Assembly: GCA_965370435.1 (NCBI GenBank)
Contig: CBDUUP010000043.1
Coordinates: 1-17,601, forward strand
DNA from: CBDUUP01 sp965370435
Lineage (GTDB): Bacteria > Chloroflexota > Anaerolineae > Anaerolineales > UBA11579
Reading direction: 5' to 3'
DNA length: 17,601 bases
Positions 6,944-13,981 of this stretch are shown here, piece by piece; the first letter of the stretch is position 1; every line of letters starts with the position of its first letter. The notes below the pieces were generated by a model that was not told the origin of the DNA, searched no databases, and worked only from the letters and a program-made list of their open reading frames with translations. Made by a program: the position numbers and the translations under genes.

Positions 6944-7852
6944 TCACACTGGTGGAAGGTTGAATAAATCAACAAACCGATCGTATTCTTTCTCCGTTGT
7001 AAATCGTAGTACTTTCTGCGCCATCCGAATATAAAAAGTTTTTATCTTTTCAAAAGCATCATCTTCGTAAATGTCATCTCCAGAACGAATGCGGTTTATC
7101 ATTGCGATTATGCTTCTTAGATACTCGGGTGGAATCGCTAAATCGGTAATATCATGCCAACTCGTTGTCAAACCTTTTTTGTTTGCTGCTGCTTCCAAGG
7201 ATTGGTCGCAAGTACCTTTACAAGCGCTGTACACATCTACTATACGACTTTCCCCGGTTTCCTTGTCCCGACGTTTGACCCAAACTAAATTCGCGGTGTA
7301 TTCCTGCTTATGCATTTCTAAGAGTATATCTTTTCCGCAACTCTCGCATTGTATTGGAGCATATTCCGCTAACACTAAGTGCAAGGGCTTGATTGTCTTG
7401 TAAGATTCTTTGAAATAGCGAAGCATAAGGTTCGAATAGCCTACTGTTACGAGATGGCTCTCTATTATTTTATGATCAAAAATATAATAATCTCTGATGT
7501 GCCCTTCTTTTCTGAGAGCCTGAAGCCGACTATTGAGACCAGATGAGGGTATTGTTGAATAGAAGCCTATGAAGCCGTCGGCACGAAAGGCCTTGAGCCG
7601 TTCAATAATATTTGGCTCATGTTTTTCTGACACGGATTTACCACTTTTTGCGAAATGCTTACAACTTACCAGCCAACGAAAACGATACTTGTTCACCGAG
7701 CCTTTTATTTCTTCAGTGACCAATAAGTCCTTGCCTCCATCGGGACCTCTGTCAGGTGGTGATTCAATATAAAACCCCCTCTCCAGTAAAAAATCTCTCG
7801 CGAATAACTCCCATGAATCATCCGTGTGGGGAATTTCTGTAAAATCAATCAT
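6944..7852 (-). CDS. Restriction-endonuclease-like (Mrr/PD-(D/E)xK) protein with C-terminal zinc-binding cysteines
   Basis: A 302-residue protein. Seen: an N-terminal helix (WELFARDFLLERGF), then DRGPDGGKDLLV (34-45) and WLVSCKH (60-66), the Asp plus xxK layout of Mrr-like PD-(D/E)xK nucleases, with Asp38 and Lys65 as likely catalytic residues. The usual Glu or Gln two before the Lys is Ser63. A conserved-looking DGFIGFYSTIPSSGL segment follows (92-106), then a possible zinc site, C169-xx-C172 and C211-xxx-C215. Role inferred: DNA cleavage or restriction; no methyltransferase or specificity gene is present, so it would be a stand-alone nuclease. The frame is open to 8011, but ATG 7852 has GAGG eight bases upstream and follows a TATAAT box at 7904-7909; ATG 7891 is the alternative. 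The gene is clearly AT-rich and opposed to its neighbours, suggesting transfer. Confidence 0.72.
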   Translation of the reverse strand: MIDFTEIPHTDDSWELFARDFLLERGFYIESPPDRGPDGGKDLLVTEEIKGSVNKYRFRWLVSCKHFAKSGKSVSEKHEPNIIERLKAFRADGFIGFYSTIPSSGLNSRLQALRKEGHIRDYYIFDHKIIESHLVTVGYSNLMLRYFKESYKTIKPLHLVLAEYAPIQCESCGKDILLEMHKQEYTANLVWVKRRDKETGESRIVDVYSACKGTCDQSLEAAANKKGLTTSWHDITDLAIPPEYLRSIIAMINRIRSGDDIYEDDAFEKIKTFYIRMAQKVLRFTTEKEYDRFVDLFNLPPV

Positions 7853-7903
7853 GGCGAGCGCCTCATTTTCCTTAGAAAAAAATTTCTTCATCCTCTGTAG
7901 AAT

Positions 7904-7909
7904 ATTATA
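7904..7909 (-). promoter_or_regulatory. Candidate -10 box for the endonuclease-like gene
   Basis: A perfect TATAAT on the minus strand. It predicts a transcript start near 7897 and a leader of about 45 bases to the ATG at 7852. The -35 region is poor (TTGGTG about 20 bp upstream). Confidence 0.5.
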
Positions 7910-7982
7910 CAACGAAACCTCAGAAAACCACCAACCAAACACATTCAGCTTCTCCACCATCATTCCCGGATCACCCTTCCGG

Positions 7983-8017
7983 TTGACTCCCACACCAGAA
8001 CGCAGTATCATCTCAGC
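7983..8017 (+). promoter_or_regulatory. Promoter of the full-length metallopeptidase, probably leaderless
   Basis: TTGACT at 7983-7988, a 17-bp spacer and TATCAT at 8006-8011; the ATG follows after six bases. No ribosome-binding site separates promoter and start. Both hexamers, the spacing and the bases just before TATCAT are the same as at 5696-5730, while the rest of the spacer has diverged, which argues for selection on the promoter. Confidence 0.72.
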
Positions 8018-9304
8018 ATGCCATCACGCCAGCGACTCATTCAACTAACCCGAAGGGGTCTCGTCTTTGCCTTCTACTTCCTTCTCCTGTCGAACGTCTT
8101 GGCCCGCAGCACGGTGCCGCCCGGCGACCAACACGAGCGCATCCGGGCCTTCGCCCGGGACGTGGAGTTCAACTTCGTCACCTGGACGCTGGATGCGGTG
8201 GGCCTCAAGTTCGGGCAGATCGCATTGGGGGTGGGCGAGTACATCCCCCAGGAAGGCCGCAGCCAGACCGTGCTGGACTATCTTGATCTGATTCGCAACA
8301 TCCATGACGCCGAACGCCGGCAGCGGGACATCTACGCCGACCCCGACATCCTAGACAAACAATCCGCCTCCGCCCTGGTGAACGAGGAATTGGCCGGGTA
8401 CAACGCCGAGCGCGACTGGCTGGAGCCTTTGGCAGAATCCATTCTGCAAGACCAGATCAGCATCATCGTCGCCGAAATGGGCCTCACCCTGGGGGGGCAG
8501 CCTATCCCGCCGGTGCTGTTCCACAGCACCCCCCTAACCTACGCCCTCATCGTCTCCCCCCGCGACGCTATTCAACAGGACGCCAACATCTCCCTCATCG
8601 CGGGCCTGTCCCTCGAAGATAGGATCGCTCTGGAGGAACAGGTGGACGCGGCCCTGGATATGTCTTCGCTGGTGGTGGGAATTGGCGGGGTGGGTTCATA
8701 TCCCACCATGGTGACCGAAGCCACCAACATAAACTGGCTGGCGGAAGTGGTCTCCCACGAATGGATCCACAACTATCTCACCATCCGCCCCCTGGGATGG
8801 AATTACTTCACCGCCCCAGAGCTTACCACCATGAATGAAACCACCGCCGCCATCGCTGGGAAGGAGATCGGCGCGGCGGTGATCTCCCGTTTCTATCCTG
8901 AATTCGTCCCTCCTCCGCCGCCGCCCCCTCCCCCCGAAAACGAGACCGATGACTCCGAACCGCTCCCGCCTCCCGCCTTCGACTACCGGGCCGAGATGCA
9001 CATTACCCGCCTCCACGTGGACGAACTGCTGGCCCAGGGTAAGATCGAGGAGGCGGAGGCCTACATGGAACTGCGGCGGCGTTTCTTCTGGGACCACGGC
9101 TATACCCACCTGCGCAAGATCAACCAGGCTTATTTCGCCTTCTACGGCTCCTACGCTGACTCGCCGGTGGGCGCGGCGGGGACAGACCCGGTGGGCGCGG
9201 CGGTGCGCGACCTGCGCGCCCAGAGCGACAGCCTGGCCGATTTCCTCTTCGCCATCTCTTGGATGTCTTCCTTTGAACAGCTACAGCTAGAAGTGGGGCG
9301 ATAA
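8018..9304 (+). CDS. Membrane-anchored HEWIH zinc metallopeptidase of unrecognised family
   Basis: A 428-residue protein. An N-terminal signal anchor (GLVFAFYFLLLSNVLA, 14-29) follows a basic start, so the rest is probably outside the membrane. The centre carries SHEWIHNYL with H247-E248-W-I-H251, and 22 residues later N273-E274-TTA, giving the two His and downstream Glu ligands expected of a gluzincin-type zinc peptidase. Nine consecutive Pro (298-306) and an acidic Pro-rich stretch interrupt the fold before a helical C-terminal region (about 322-428) with KINQAYFAFYGSYAD. That layout recalls PF10023-type putative aminopeptidases, but the match is not convincing. A secreted or periplasm-like peptidase role is inferred and its substrate is unknown. 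The start is set by a promoter ending six bases upstream, with no Shine-Dalgarno site. Its first 94 codons are duplicated at 5731. Confidence 0.75.
   Translation: MPSRQRLIQLTRRGLVFAFYFLLLSNVLARSTVPPGDQHERIRAFARDVEFNFVTWTLDAVGLKFGQIALGVGEYIPQEGRSQTVLDYLDLIRNIHDAERRQRDIYADPDILDKQSASALVNEELAGYNAERDWLEPLAESILQDQISIIVAEMGLTLGGQPIPPVLFHSTPLTYALIVSPRDAIQQDANISLIAGLSLEDRIALEEQVDAALDMSSLVVGIGGVGSYPTMVTEATNINWLAEVVSHEWIHNYLTIRPLGWNYFTAPELTTMNETTAAIAGKEIGAAVISRFYPEFVPPPPPPPPPENETDDSEPLPPPAFDYRAEMHITRLHVDELLAQGKIEEAEAYMELRRRFFWDHGYTHLRKINQAYFAFYGSYADSPVGAAGTDPVGAAVRDLRAQSDSLADFLFAISWMSSFEQLQLEVGR
8099..8268 (+). repeat. Direct repeat, identical 170-nt block, copy 2
   Basis: Second copy of the block at 5812-5981, offset by 2287 bp in the same orientation. 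The two copies bracket the MBL-fold and endonuclease-like genes. Confidence 0.9.
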
Positions 9305-9430
9305 GGAACAACCGAGCCTCCCCCTAAACAACCATCATCCTCACATCCCAACGGAATACCACAGCCATACCCTCGCGGCAATCCCATGACCACCTATCAA
9401 TTGGCAGAGTTTTGAAAAAATCCTTGTTTT

Positions 9431-9456
9431 TCTCTGTGTTCTCTGTGTCTCTGTGG
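9431..9456. repeat. TCTCTGTG array, 8-9 bp period
   Basis: TCTCTGTG begins at 9431, 9440 and 9448 and the last unit continues into GTGGTGAAATG. A related copy is at 16957-16980. The sequence lies in the 193-bp gap between the metallopeptidase and the glycosyltransferase, which face each other tail to tail; nothing else was recognised in that gap. Confidence 0.7.
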
Positions 9457-9497
9457 TGAAATGTTTGAAACATAACCGTATTTTCAAAAATCGCATT

Positions 9498-10517
9498 TCA
9501 CGCCGCCCCCCACCAATCCTCCCCCTCCCGCAGCCCCATGCCGTTCAGCCGCTCACGGATCAAAGCCCGCGCCCCCCTGGCTCCCACCGCCGCCAGCGCC
9601 GCCGGGTTTTGATAGCGTCCCAGCCAATCCGGTAGTTCCTCCGGGGAGATAATGGGGAATCCCCGGCGGGTCCGGCCTATCTTGCGGGGGTCAATATCCA
9701 CAAAGGCCGCCAGGTTCACCTCCTGCCGGAGGAGATGCTTGCTCAAACGGCGGCCCATCATCCCCGCCCCCCAAATGATGACGGCATCCCGGCCTTTCAA
9801 CGGCCCCCGCGCCAGGTAATAGGCCTTGGCCCGGATGAAATTCTCCACCGAGTAGCGCCCATCCGTGCGGGTCAAGCGGTTGGGATGGTCGCGCCATTCC
9901 AGCAAGACTTCGGGCACTTTGCCGAAACGCGCCCTGGCCATATACAATCGCAGCCAGAGGTCATAATCCTCCGGCCAGCCGCGTTCCTGATTGTATCCGC
10001 CCACTTTCTCGACCCACTCCCGCCGGAACATCGCGCTGGGATTGGCCAGCGGACTTTCCACGAACATCTCCCGCCGGATCTCCTCGTCGCTCACCAGCGA
10101 ATTCAACCACTGGATGTAAATCTCATACCCCTCGCGCAAGGTCTCTCTAGGAAACCCCTCCACCAGACAGCCCACCACCGCTACCTCGGGGTTGTCGTCC
10201 AGATAGGCGGCCTGGCGGGCCAGACGCTCCGGGTGGGAACGGTCGTCGGCGTCCATGCGGGCCACGTAAGGCGCCCGGCAGGCCGCCAGCCCGGCGTTGG
10301 ATGCAGCGATGACGCCTCCATGCGGCAAGGCCAACACCCGGAAGCGCTGGTCGCGCCCGGCCCAACTCTGCAAGATCGCCAGGGTCCCGTCCGTGGAGCC
10401 ATCATCCACCGCCACCACCTCGAAATCAGGATGCGTTTGGCTGGAGAGCGACTCCAAAGCATCCTCCAGCGTGGCGGCAGCGTTGTAGCAAGGCATCAAA
10501 ACTGAAACAGCGGGCAT
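9498..10517 (-). CDS. Family 2 glycosyltransferase with C-terminal Rossmann-like domain
   Basis: A 339-residue protein. Residues 1-215 form a GT-A fold: SVLMPCYNAAATLEDAL, VAVDDGSTDGT (35-45), the metal-binding ARMDADD (86-92, DxD), and WPEDYDLWLR (181-190), whose Glu-Asp is the usual catalytic-base region. Residues about 243-339 form a separate unit beginning AVIIWGAGMMGRRLSKHL (glycine-rich turn G250-G255) and FVDIDPRKIG, a nucleotide-binding Rossmann pattern as in sugar-modifying or PglD-like domains. Role inferred: transfer of a sugar from an NDP-sugar onto a cell-surface glycan at the cytosolic face; donor and acceptor are unknown. There is no membrane segment. The ATG has no clear Shine-Dalgarno sequence. 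No other glycan-synthesis gene lies nearby, so the gene stands alone. Confidence 0.85.
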   Translation of the reverse strand: MPAVSVLMPCYNAAATLEDALESLSSQTHPDFEVVAVDDGSTDGTLAILQSWAGRDQRFRVLALPHGGVIAASNAGLAACRAPYVARMDADDRSHPERLARQAAYLDDNPEVAVVGCLVEGFPRETLREGYEIYIQWLNSLVSDEEIRREMFVESPLANPSAMFRREWVEKVGGYNQERGWPEDYDLWLRLYMARARFGKVPEVLLEWRDHPNRLTRTDGRYSVENFIRAKAYYLARGPLKGRDAVIIWGAGMMGRRLSKHLLRQEVNLAAFVDIDPRKIGRTRRGFPIISPEELPDWLGRYQNPAALAAVGARGARALIRERLNGMGLREGEDWWGAA

Positions 10518-10561
10518 ACAACCATTCTACCCCGAAAACATACTGTCACTTCAAAAATACC

Positions 10562-10674
10562 CTGTAGAGACGCCCCGGTGGCGCGTCTTCCAATAGATAA
10601 CTACTATCAAAACATTCCAACGGAAAACCATGGCCCTGTCCACCCGGAGACGGCCCACCGGCCCGTCTCTACAG
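10562..10674. repeat. Inverted pair of REP-like GTAGAGACG palindromes
   Basis: CTGTAGAGACG at 10562-10572 and its exact complement CGTCTCTACAG at 10664-10674. Each arm belongs to a small imperfect palindrome of its own: AGACGC/GCGTCT (10568-10573 and 10583-10588) and GAGACG/CGTCTC (10647-10652 and 10664-10669). They sit in the 268-bp gap between the glycosyltransferase and phosphoribosyltransferase genes; the rest of the gap is AT-rich filler and the octamer array at 10744. Confidence 0.72.
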
Positions 10675-10743
10675 AACCTACACATCCCTACACCTCACCC
10701 AATTAATAATCCAAACAAAACGTGACATAAATTCCATCGCCCT

Positions 10744-10775
10744 CCTAATACCCTAATCACCCAATAACTAATTAC
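10744..10775. repeat. CCTAATNA array, 8-bp period
   Basis: Units CCTAATAC (10744), CCTAATCA (10752), CCCAATAA (10760) and CTAATTAC (10768) lie in 8-bp phase just past the phosphoribosyltransferase stop codon (minus strand). The core is shared with the array at 13942-13981. Confidence 0.6.
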
Positions 10776-10785
10776 CTGCCCCCCC

Positions 10786-11301
10786 CTAATAATCCCTCAA
10801 CACCCTATCCGGCCCGCGGTCGATCTCCCAGGGATAGACGATGTAAGCGTCGGTGCTGGCGGCGTAATAATCGGGTTTGGCCGCGGCGAACAGATTGCGT
10901 TTAGGGTTGAAGTGCAGCACGCAAGTAGAGGGGAGCGCTCCCGCCGCCGCCACCCGGTTCTTGACCGCCGTGATGGTGCGCCCCGACCCCCACACATCAT
11001 CCACCACCAGGACATACTTGCCCCGCAGAAGGTCTTCATCCGGGAACTGTAAAAATTTGGGCCAGTGGAGCAGGCTGGGTTCAATCAGCTTCTGGGCCTC
11101 CATCTCCGCCTCGGCGGGGAAGTCCACCGCCGCGGTCAGCACCTCCCGGATTCCCATCGCTTCGGCCATCATGCCGCCGGGGACGATACCGCCGCGGGTG
11201 ATCAACACCATAGCGTCGAACTCTCGTTCGAACTGCGGCGCCAGGTGGTCGATCAATTTATCTACCTCCTCCCAGGTCAAAGCCTCTCTCCGCAACGGCA
11301 T
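10786..11301 (-). CDS. Phosphoribosyltransferase (type I PRTase, purine-type)
   Basis: A 171-residue protein of normal type I PRTase length. Seen: the first loop LITRGGIVPGGMMAEAM (33-49) and the PRPP-binding signature VLVVDDVWGSGRTI (97-110) with paired Asp101-Asp102 (the preceding hydrophobic run is YVLVV). The C-terminal YPWEIDRGPD is like the purine-binding end of xanthine/guanine or hypoxanthine PRTases. Family knowledge: it condenses a base with PRPP to give a nucleoside monophosphate and pyrophosphate in purine salvage. The precise base is not certain, so no symbol is given. AGGAAG five to six bases before the ATG supports the start. It lies directly downstream of priA on the same strand, 56 bp apart with an octamer array between them. 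Confidence 0.85.
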   Translation of the reverse strand: MPLRREALTWEEVDKLIDHLAPQFEREFDAMVLITRGGIVPGGMMAEAMGIREVLTAAVDFPAEAEMEAQKLIEPSLLHWPKFLQFPDEDLLRGKYVLVVDDVWGSGRTITAVKNRVAAAGALPSTCVLHFNPKRNLFAAAKPDYYAASTDAYIVYPWEIDRGPDRVLRDY

Positions 11302-11320
11302 AAAAATCTTCCTAGAATAA

Positions 11321-11352
11321 AACTATTTAACTACATAACTATTCAACTGCTC
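11321..11352. repeat. AACTNNNN array, 8-bp period
   Basis: AACTATTT, AACTACAT, AACTATTC and AACTGCTC begin at 11321, 11329, 11337 and 11345 in perfect phase. It fills most of the gap between the priA stop and the phosphoribosyltransferase start. Its reverse complement has the core NNNNAGTT, related to the TAGTT array upstream of priA at 13911-13941. Confidence 0.72.
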
Positions 11353-11357
11353 CCCCA

Positions 11358-13868
11358 TTATAACAAAGCTTGGGGATTAACCTCCACTTTCCACTCACCC
11401 AATTTCCGCCCCCGCAGAAGGGAAACCGGGTCGGGACCCCGCAGCAGGATCTGCCAGCGATAGGCTCTGGCGATGCGGGTGAAGAAGCACGGAGCCGGGC
11501 CGATCATCTCGGTAGCCCGGCGCTCCTCGGCGGAGAGCCAGCCCCGGATCTGTTCGGCCATCTGGTGAGCTTCACGCTCGGTTTTCTGAGGGTCGGTATG
11601 GCGGTACTCCAAGCGCACCAGCCGGGCAAAAGGCGGGTAGCCCAACTCGCGGCGGCGCTCCAACTCCTGGCGGTAGAAGGAAGCGTAATCGTGCCCCGCC
11701 GCGGCCTGGATGACGTAATGCTCCGGCTGGAAGGTCTGCAAGATCACCTGCCCGCCCAGAGGGCTGCGCCCCGCCCGCCCCGAAACCTGAGTCAGCGTCT
11801 GGAAGACCCGCTCCCCGGCTCGATAATCGGGCAGGTTGAGGCCCACATCGGCCAATACCACGCCCACCAGCGTCACCAGCGGCAGGTCCAACCCCTTGGC
11901 CAGCATCTGCGTGCCGATGAGCAGGTCGGCTCGCTGGTTGGCGAAATGGCTGAGGATCAGGTCGTGGGCGCCCTTCTTGCGGGTGGTCTCCCAATCCCAG
12001 CGGATGGTGCGGGCCTCCGGGAAGGCCTTTTGGATTTCATTCTCCACCCGCTCGGTGCCCATCCCGTATTGGCGGATGCGCTCGCTCTTGCAGTTGGGGC
12101 AGGTCTTGGGCATCTTGCGCTGGTAGCCGCAGTGATGGCAGGTTAGCGCAGCCAGGGTGGTGTGATAGGTGAGCGGGGAGTCGCAGTTGGGGCAACGCAT
12201 GGAATGTCCGCAGTCCCGGCAGAAGACGTAAGAGGCGGTGCCGCGCCGGTTGAGAAATAAAATACCCTGCTGTCCCTCTTTCAATACATGCGTCAGAGCC
12301 TCCGTCAACGCCCGGCTGAAGATCGAGCGGTTGCCCGACTTGAGTTCCTGGCGCATGTCCACCACCTGGACGGGCGGCAGGTCGGTCATCTCGGTCTGCT
12401 CGCCAATGGATTGGTAGCGGGAGGAGATGCCCAGCCGCTCGGTGTGGGCGCGGATGGTCGCCTTGTGGGCCAGAATGCGGTCGGGCAGGGTCAGGAGCTG
12501 CCACTTTCCCCGGTCAGCTTGGTATTTACTGCCCACCTCCGGGGTGGCCGAACCGAACACGCAGACCGCCCCGGCAAGTCCGGCGTAGTCCGCCGCCGCA
12601 CGCCGGGCGTGATAGTAGGGCTGGCCCTCGGATTGGTAATAAGAACCGTCGTGGCTCTCGTCCACCACGATCAGGCCCAGGTCGGGCAAAGGGGTGAAGA
12701 GCGCGCTCCTCGGCCCCACAATGACCGAAAGCTGCCCCGCTCTGGCCCTCCGCCAGGTATCGTAGCGTTCCCCGGTGGAGAGGCGGGAATGCACCAGACC
12801 CACCTGCCCCGGATAGCGGGCCACGAAACGCCGTACGGTCTGCGGGGTGAGGGCGATTTCGGGCACCAATACGATGGCTTGTTTGCCTCGGGCCAGCGTC
12901 TCCGACACCGCCCGCAGGTAGATTTCGGTCTTCCCGGAGCCGGTCACGCCGTGCAAGAGATAAGGGCGCACCGCCTCTCCCGCCGCACGCGCTTCCAGCC
13001 CGTCCTTTATCACATCCCAAGCGGCTTGCTGATCGCTGGTCAGCGGCGGTGGGATACTGGGATCATAGGCTAGATCGGCCAGCGGGTCGCGGACCGTCTC
13101 CTCCTCCCCCAGGATGACCAGGCCACGCTCGGCCAGGACTTTCAAGTCGGCCAGCTTGCCGCCGCTCTCCGCGTAGACCCAGGAGACGTTGACCGCCTCC
13201 CCTTCCTTTATAAGGAAGCGCAGCATGGCCTGCCGCCGCTTCAGGGTGGCCTCGGTGCGGCCCAGGTCTTCCATCTGCGCCTCGGCCTCCCCCGGCGGGA
13301 CCGCCAGACGGGCGGTGCGCACCATCTTGGGGCGAACTTTGGGCGGCGGAAGCACCGGCTGGGCTAATACCAATCCCTTGCGTACCAGGGTGACAATGGA
13401 CCGCCGCCAGTTGGTCCTCGGGATGGCGGAGTCAATCTGGCGGCCTCGCAGGGGGCCGCGTTCCTCCAGCAGCTTCACCATCCGGGTTTGCAGTTCGGTG
13501 AGCTTTCCCGGCCGGGCGGTTTGCAGCGTGTAGAGCGTGTCGGCTTGCTGGGCCAACCCTACCGGCAGCATCAATCCCACGCAAGCCGCCAGCGGCGATA
13601 AAGTCCTCTCGGCCAGCGCCTGGGCGAATTCGATCTGCACCGGGGTGAGGGCCGCCTTCTCGTCCAGCAGGGCGATCACCGCCTTGGTCTGGGAGACCTC
13701 CGGCTGGGCCACTTCCTGCATGACCACCCCCTGCACCGTCTGCCTCCCAAACGGCACCACCACCAGATGCCCGGTTTTCACCCGGCCTTCCAGTTCGGGC
13801 GGCAAGTGGTAATGAAAGACCCCCATCACCTGGGGGACGTTGACGGCGATCGCGACGTAGAGAGACAT
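11358..13868 (-). CDS. priA: Primosomal protein N' (PriA), replication-restart 3'-5' DNA helicase
   Basis: An 836-residue protein, somewhat longer than E. coli PriA. Seen in order: N-terminal DNA-binding domain (VNVPQVMGVFHYHLP, FGRQTVQGVV), a winged-helix-like middle, Walker A GVTGSGKT (307-314), VPEIALTPQ, Walker B DESHD (403-407; E. coli has DEEH), GSATP (439-443), and a zinc-binding insertion with four Cys pairs at 550/553, 559/562, 577/580 and 590/593. Motif V is IGTQMLAKGLDLP (651-663) and motif VI VSGRAGR (695-701). Family knowledge: PriA recognises stalled forks or D-loops and reloads the replicative helicase. The zinc cysteines and all helicase motifs look complete. The ATG is preceded by a 9-bp repeat array instead of a ribosome-binding site, so translation initiation is unusual or the transcript is leaderless. 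Confidence 0.95.
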   Translation of the reverse strand: MSLYVAIAVNVPQVMGVFHYHLPPELEGRVKTGHLVVVPFGRQTVQGVVMQEVAQPEVSQTKAVIALLDEKAALTPVQIEFAQALAERTLSPLAACVGLMLPVGLAQQADTLYTLQTARPGKLTELQTRMVKLLEERGPLRGRQIDSAIPRTNWRRSIVTLVRKGLVLAQPVLPPPKVRPKMVRTARLAVPPGEAEAQMEDLGRTEATLKRRQAMLRFLIKEGEAVNVSWVYAESGGKLADLKVLAERGLVILGEEETVRDPLADLAYDPSIPPPLTSDQQAAWDVIKDGLEARAAGEAVRPYLLHGVTGSGKTEIYLRAVSETLARGKQAIVLVPEIALTPQTVRRFVARYPGQVGLVHSRLSTGERYDTWRRARAGQLSVIVGPRSALFTPLPDLGLIVVDESHDGSYYQSEGQPYYHARRAAADYAGLAGAVCVFGSATPEVGSKYQADRGKWQLLTLPDRILAHKATIRAHTERLGISSRYQSIGEQTEMTDLPPVQVVDMRQELKSGNRSIFSRALTEALTHVLKEGQQGILFLNRRGTASYVFCRDCGHSMRCPNCDSPLTYHTTLAALTCHHCGYQRKMPKTCPNCKSERIRQYGMGTERVENEIQKAFPEARTIRWDWETTRKKGAHDLILSHFANQRADLLIGTQMLAKGLDLPLVTLVGVVLADVGLNLPDYRAGERVFQTLTQVSGRAGRSPLGGQVILQTFQPEHYVIQAAAGHDYASFYRQELERRRELGYPPFARLVRLEYRHTDPQKTEREAHQMAEQIRGWLSAEERRATEMIGPAPCFFTRIARAYRWQILLRGPDPVSLLRGRKLGEWKVEVNPQALL

Positions 13869-13907
13869 GTCTGAGTGGTCTGACTGGTCTAAGTGGTCTT
13901 AGTGGTC
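13869..13907. repeat. GTCTNANTG array, 9-bp period, abutting the priA start codon
   Basis: GTCTGAGTG (13869), GTCTGACTG (13878), GTCTAAGTG (13887) and GTCTTAGTG (13896) are in perfect 9-bp phase, with a partial fifth unit. The first unit begins at the base next to the priA ATG complement, so it occupies the place where a Shine-Dalgarno sequence should be. Confidence 0.78.
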
Positions 13908-13910
13908 GGA

Positions 13911-13941
13911 TAGTTGGTAGTTTTGTAGTTGAGTAGTTGTG
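13911..13941. repeat. TAGTTNNG array, 7-8 bp period
   Basis: TAGTTGG (13911), TAGTTTTG (13918), TAGTTGAG (13926) and TAGTTGTG (13934). The core changes abruptly from the neighbouring 9-bp array on one side and the CCTNATTA array on the other. Confidence 0.72.
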
Positions 13942-13981
13942 CCTAATTACCTTGTTGCCTGATTACCTAATCACCTTCATC
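13942..13981. repeat. CCTNATTA array, 8-bp period, running into the CNNM gene 3' end
   Basis: Units starting CCT lie at 13942, 13950, 13958, 13966 and 13974 (CCTAATTA, CCTTGTTG, CCTGATTA, CCTAATCA, CCTTCATC). The last two overlap the stop codon and final codons (DEGD) of the CNNM-type gene. Confidence 0.7.

Noticed and set aside
7853..8011. N-terminal extension of the endonuclease-like protein
   Set aside because: It would run through its own TATAAT box and into the promoter of the opposing metallopeptidase gene; the start at 7852 has a proper ribosome-binding site.
5692..8297. Transposon or integrative element with recognisable ends
   Set aside because: No transposase, integrase, tRNA target or short target-site duplication was seen; the direct repeats are parts of a gene, so a gene duplication is the simpler reading.
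9735..10505. 256-codon plus-strand frame opposite the glycosyltransferase
   Set aside because: It is antisense to a gene with clear catalytic motifs; the product has no recognisable domain and shows the His/Pro/Gln-rich look of a shadow frame.
11370..13073. Two plus-strand frames of about 260 codons opposite priA
   Set aside because: They are antisense to the fully motif-supported priA coding sequence and have no domain or ribosome-binding site of their own.
13869..13981. Possible CRISPR array upstream of priA
   Set aside because: The repeat units are 8-9 bp with no spacers of constant length and no cas genes, so the layout is that of short tandem repeats.
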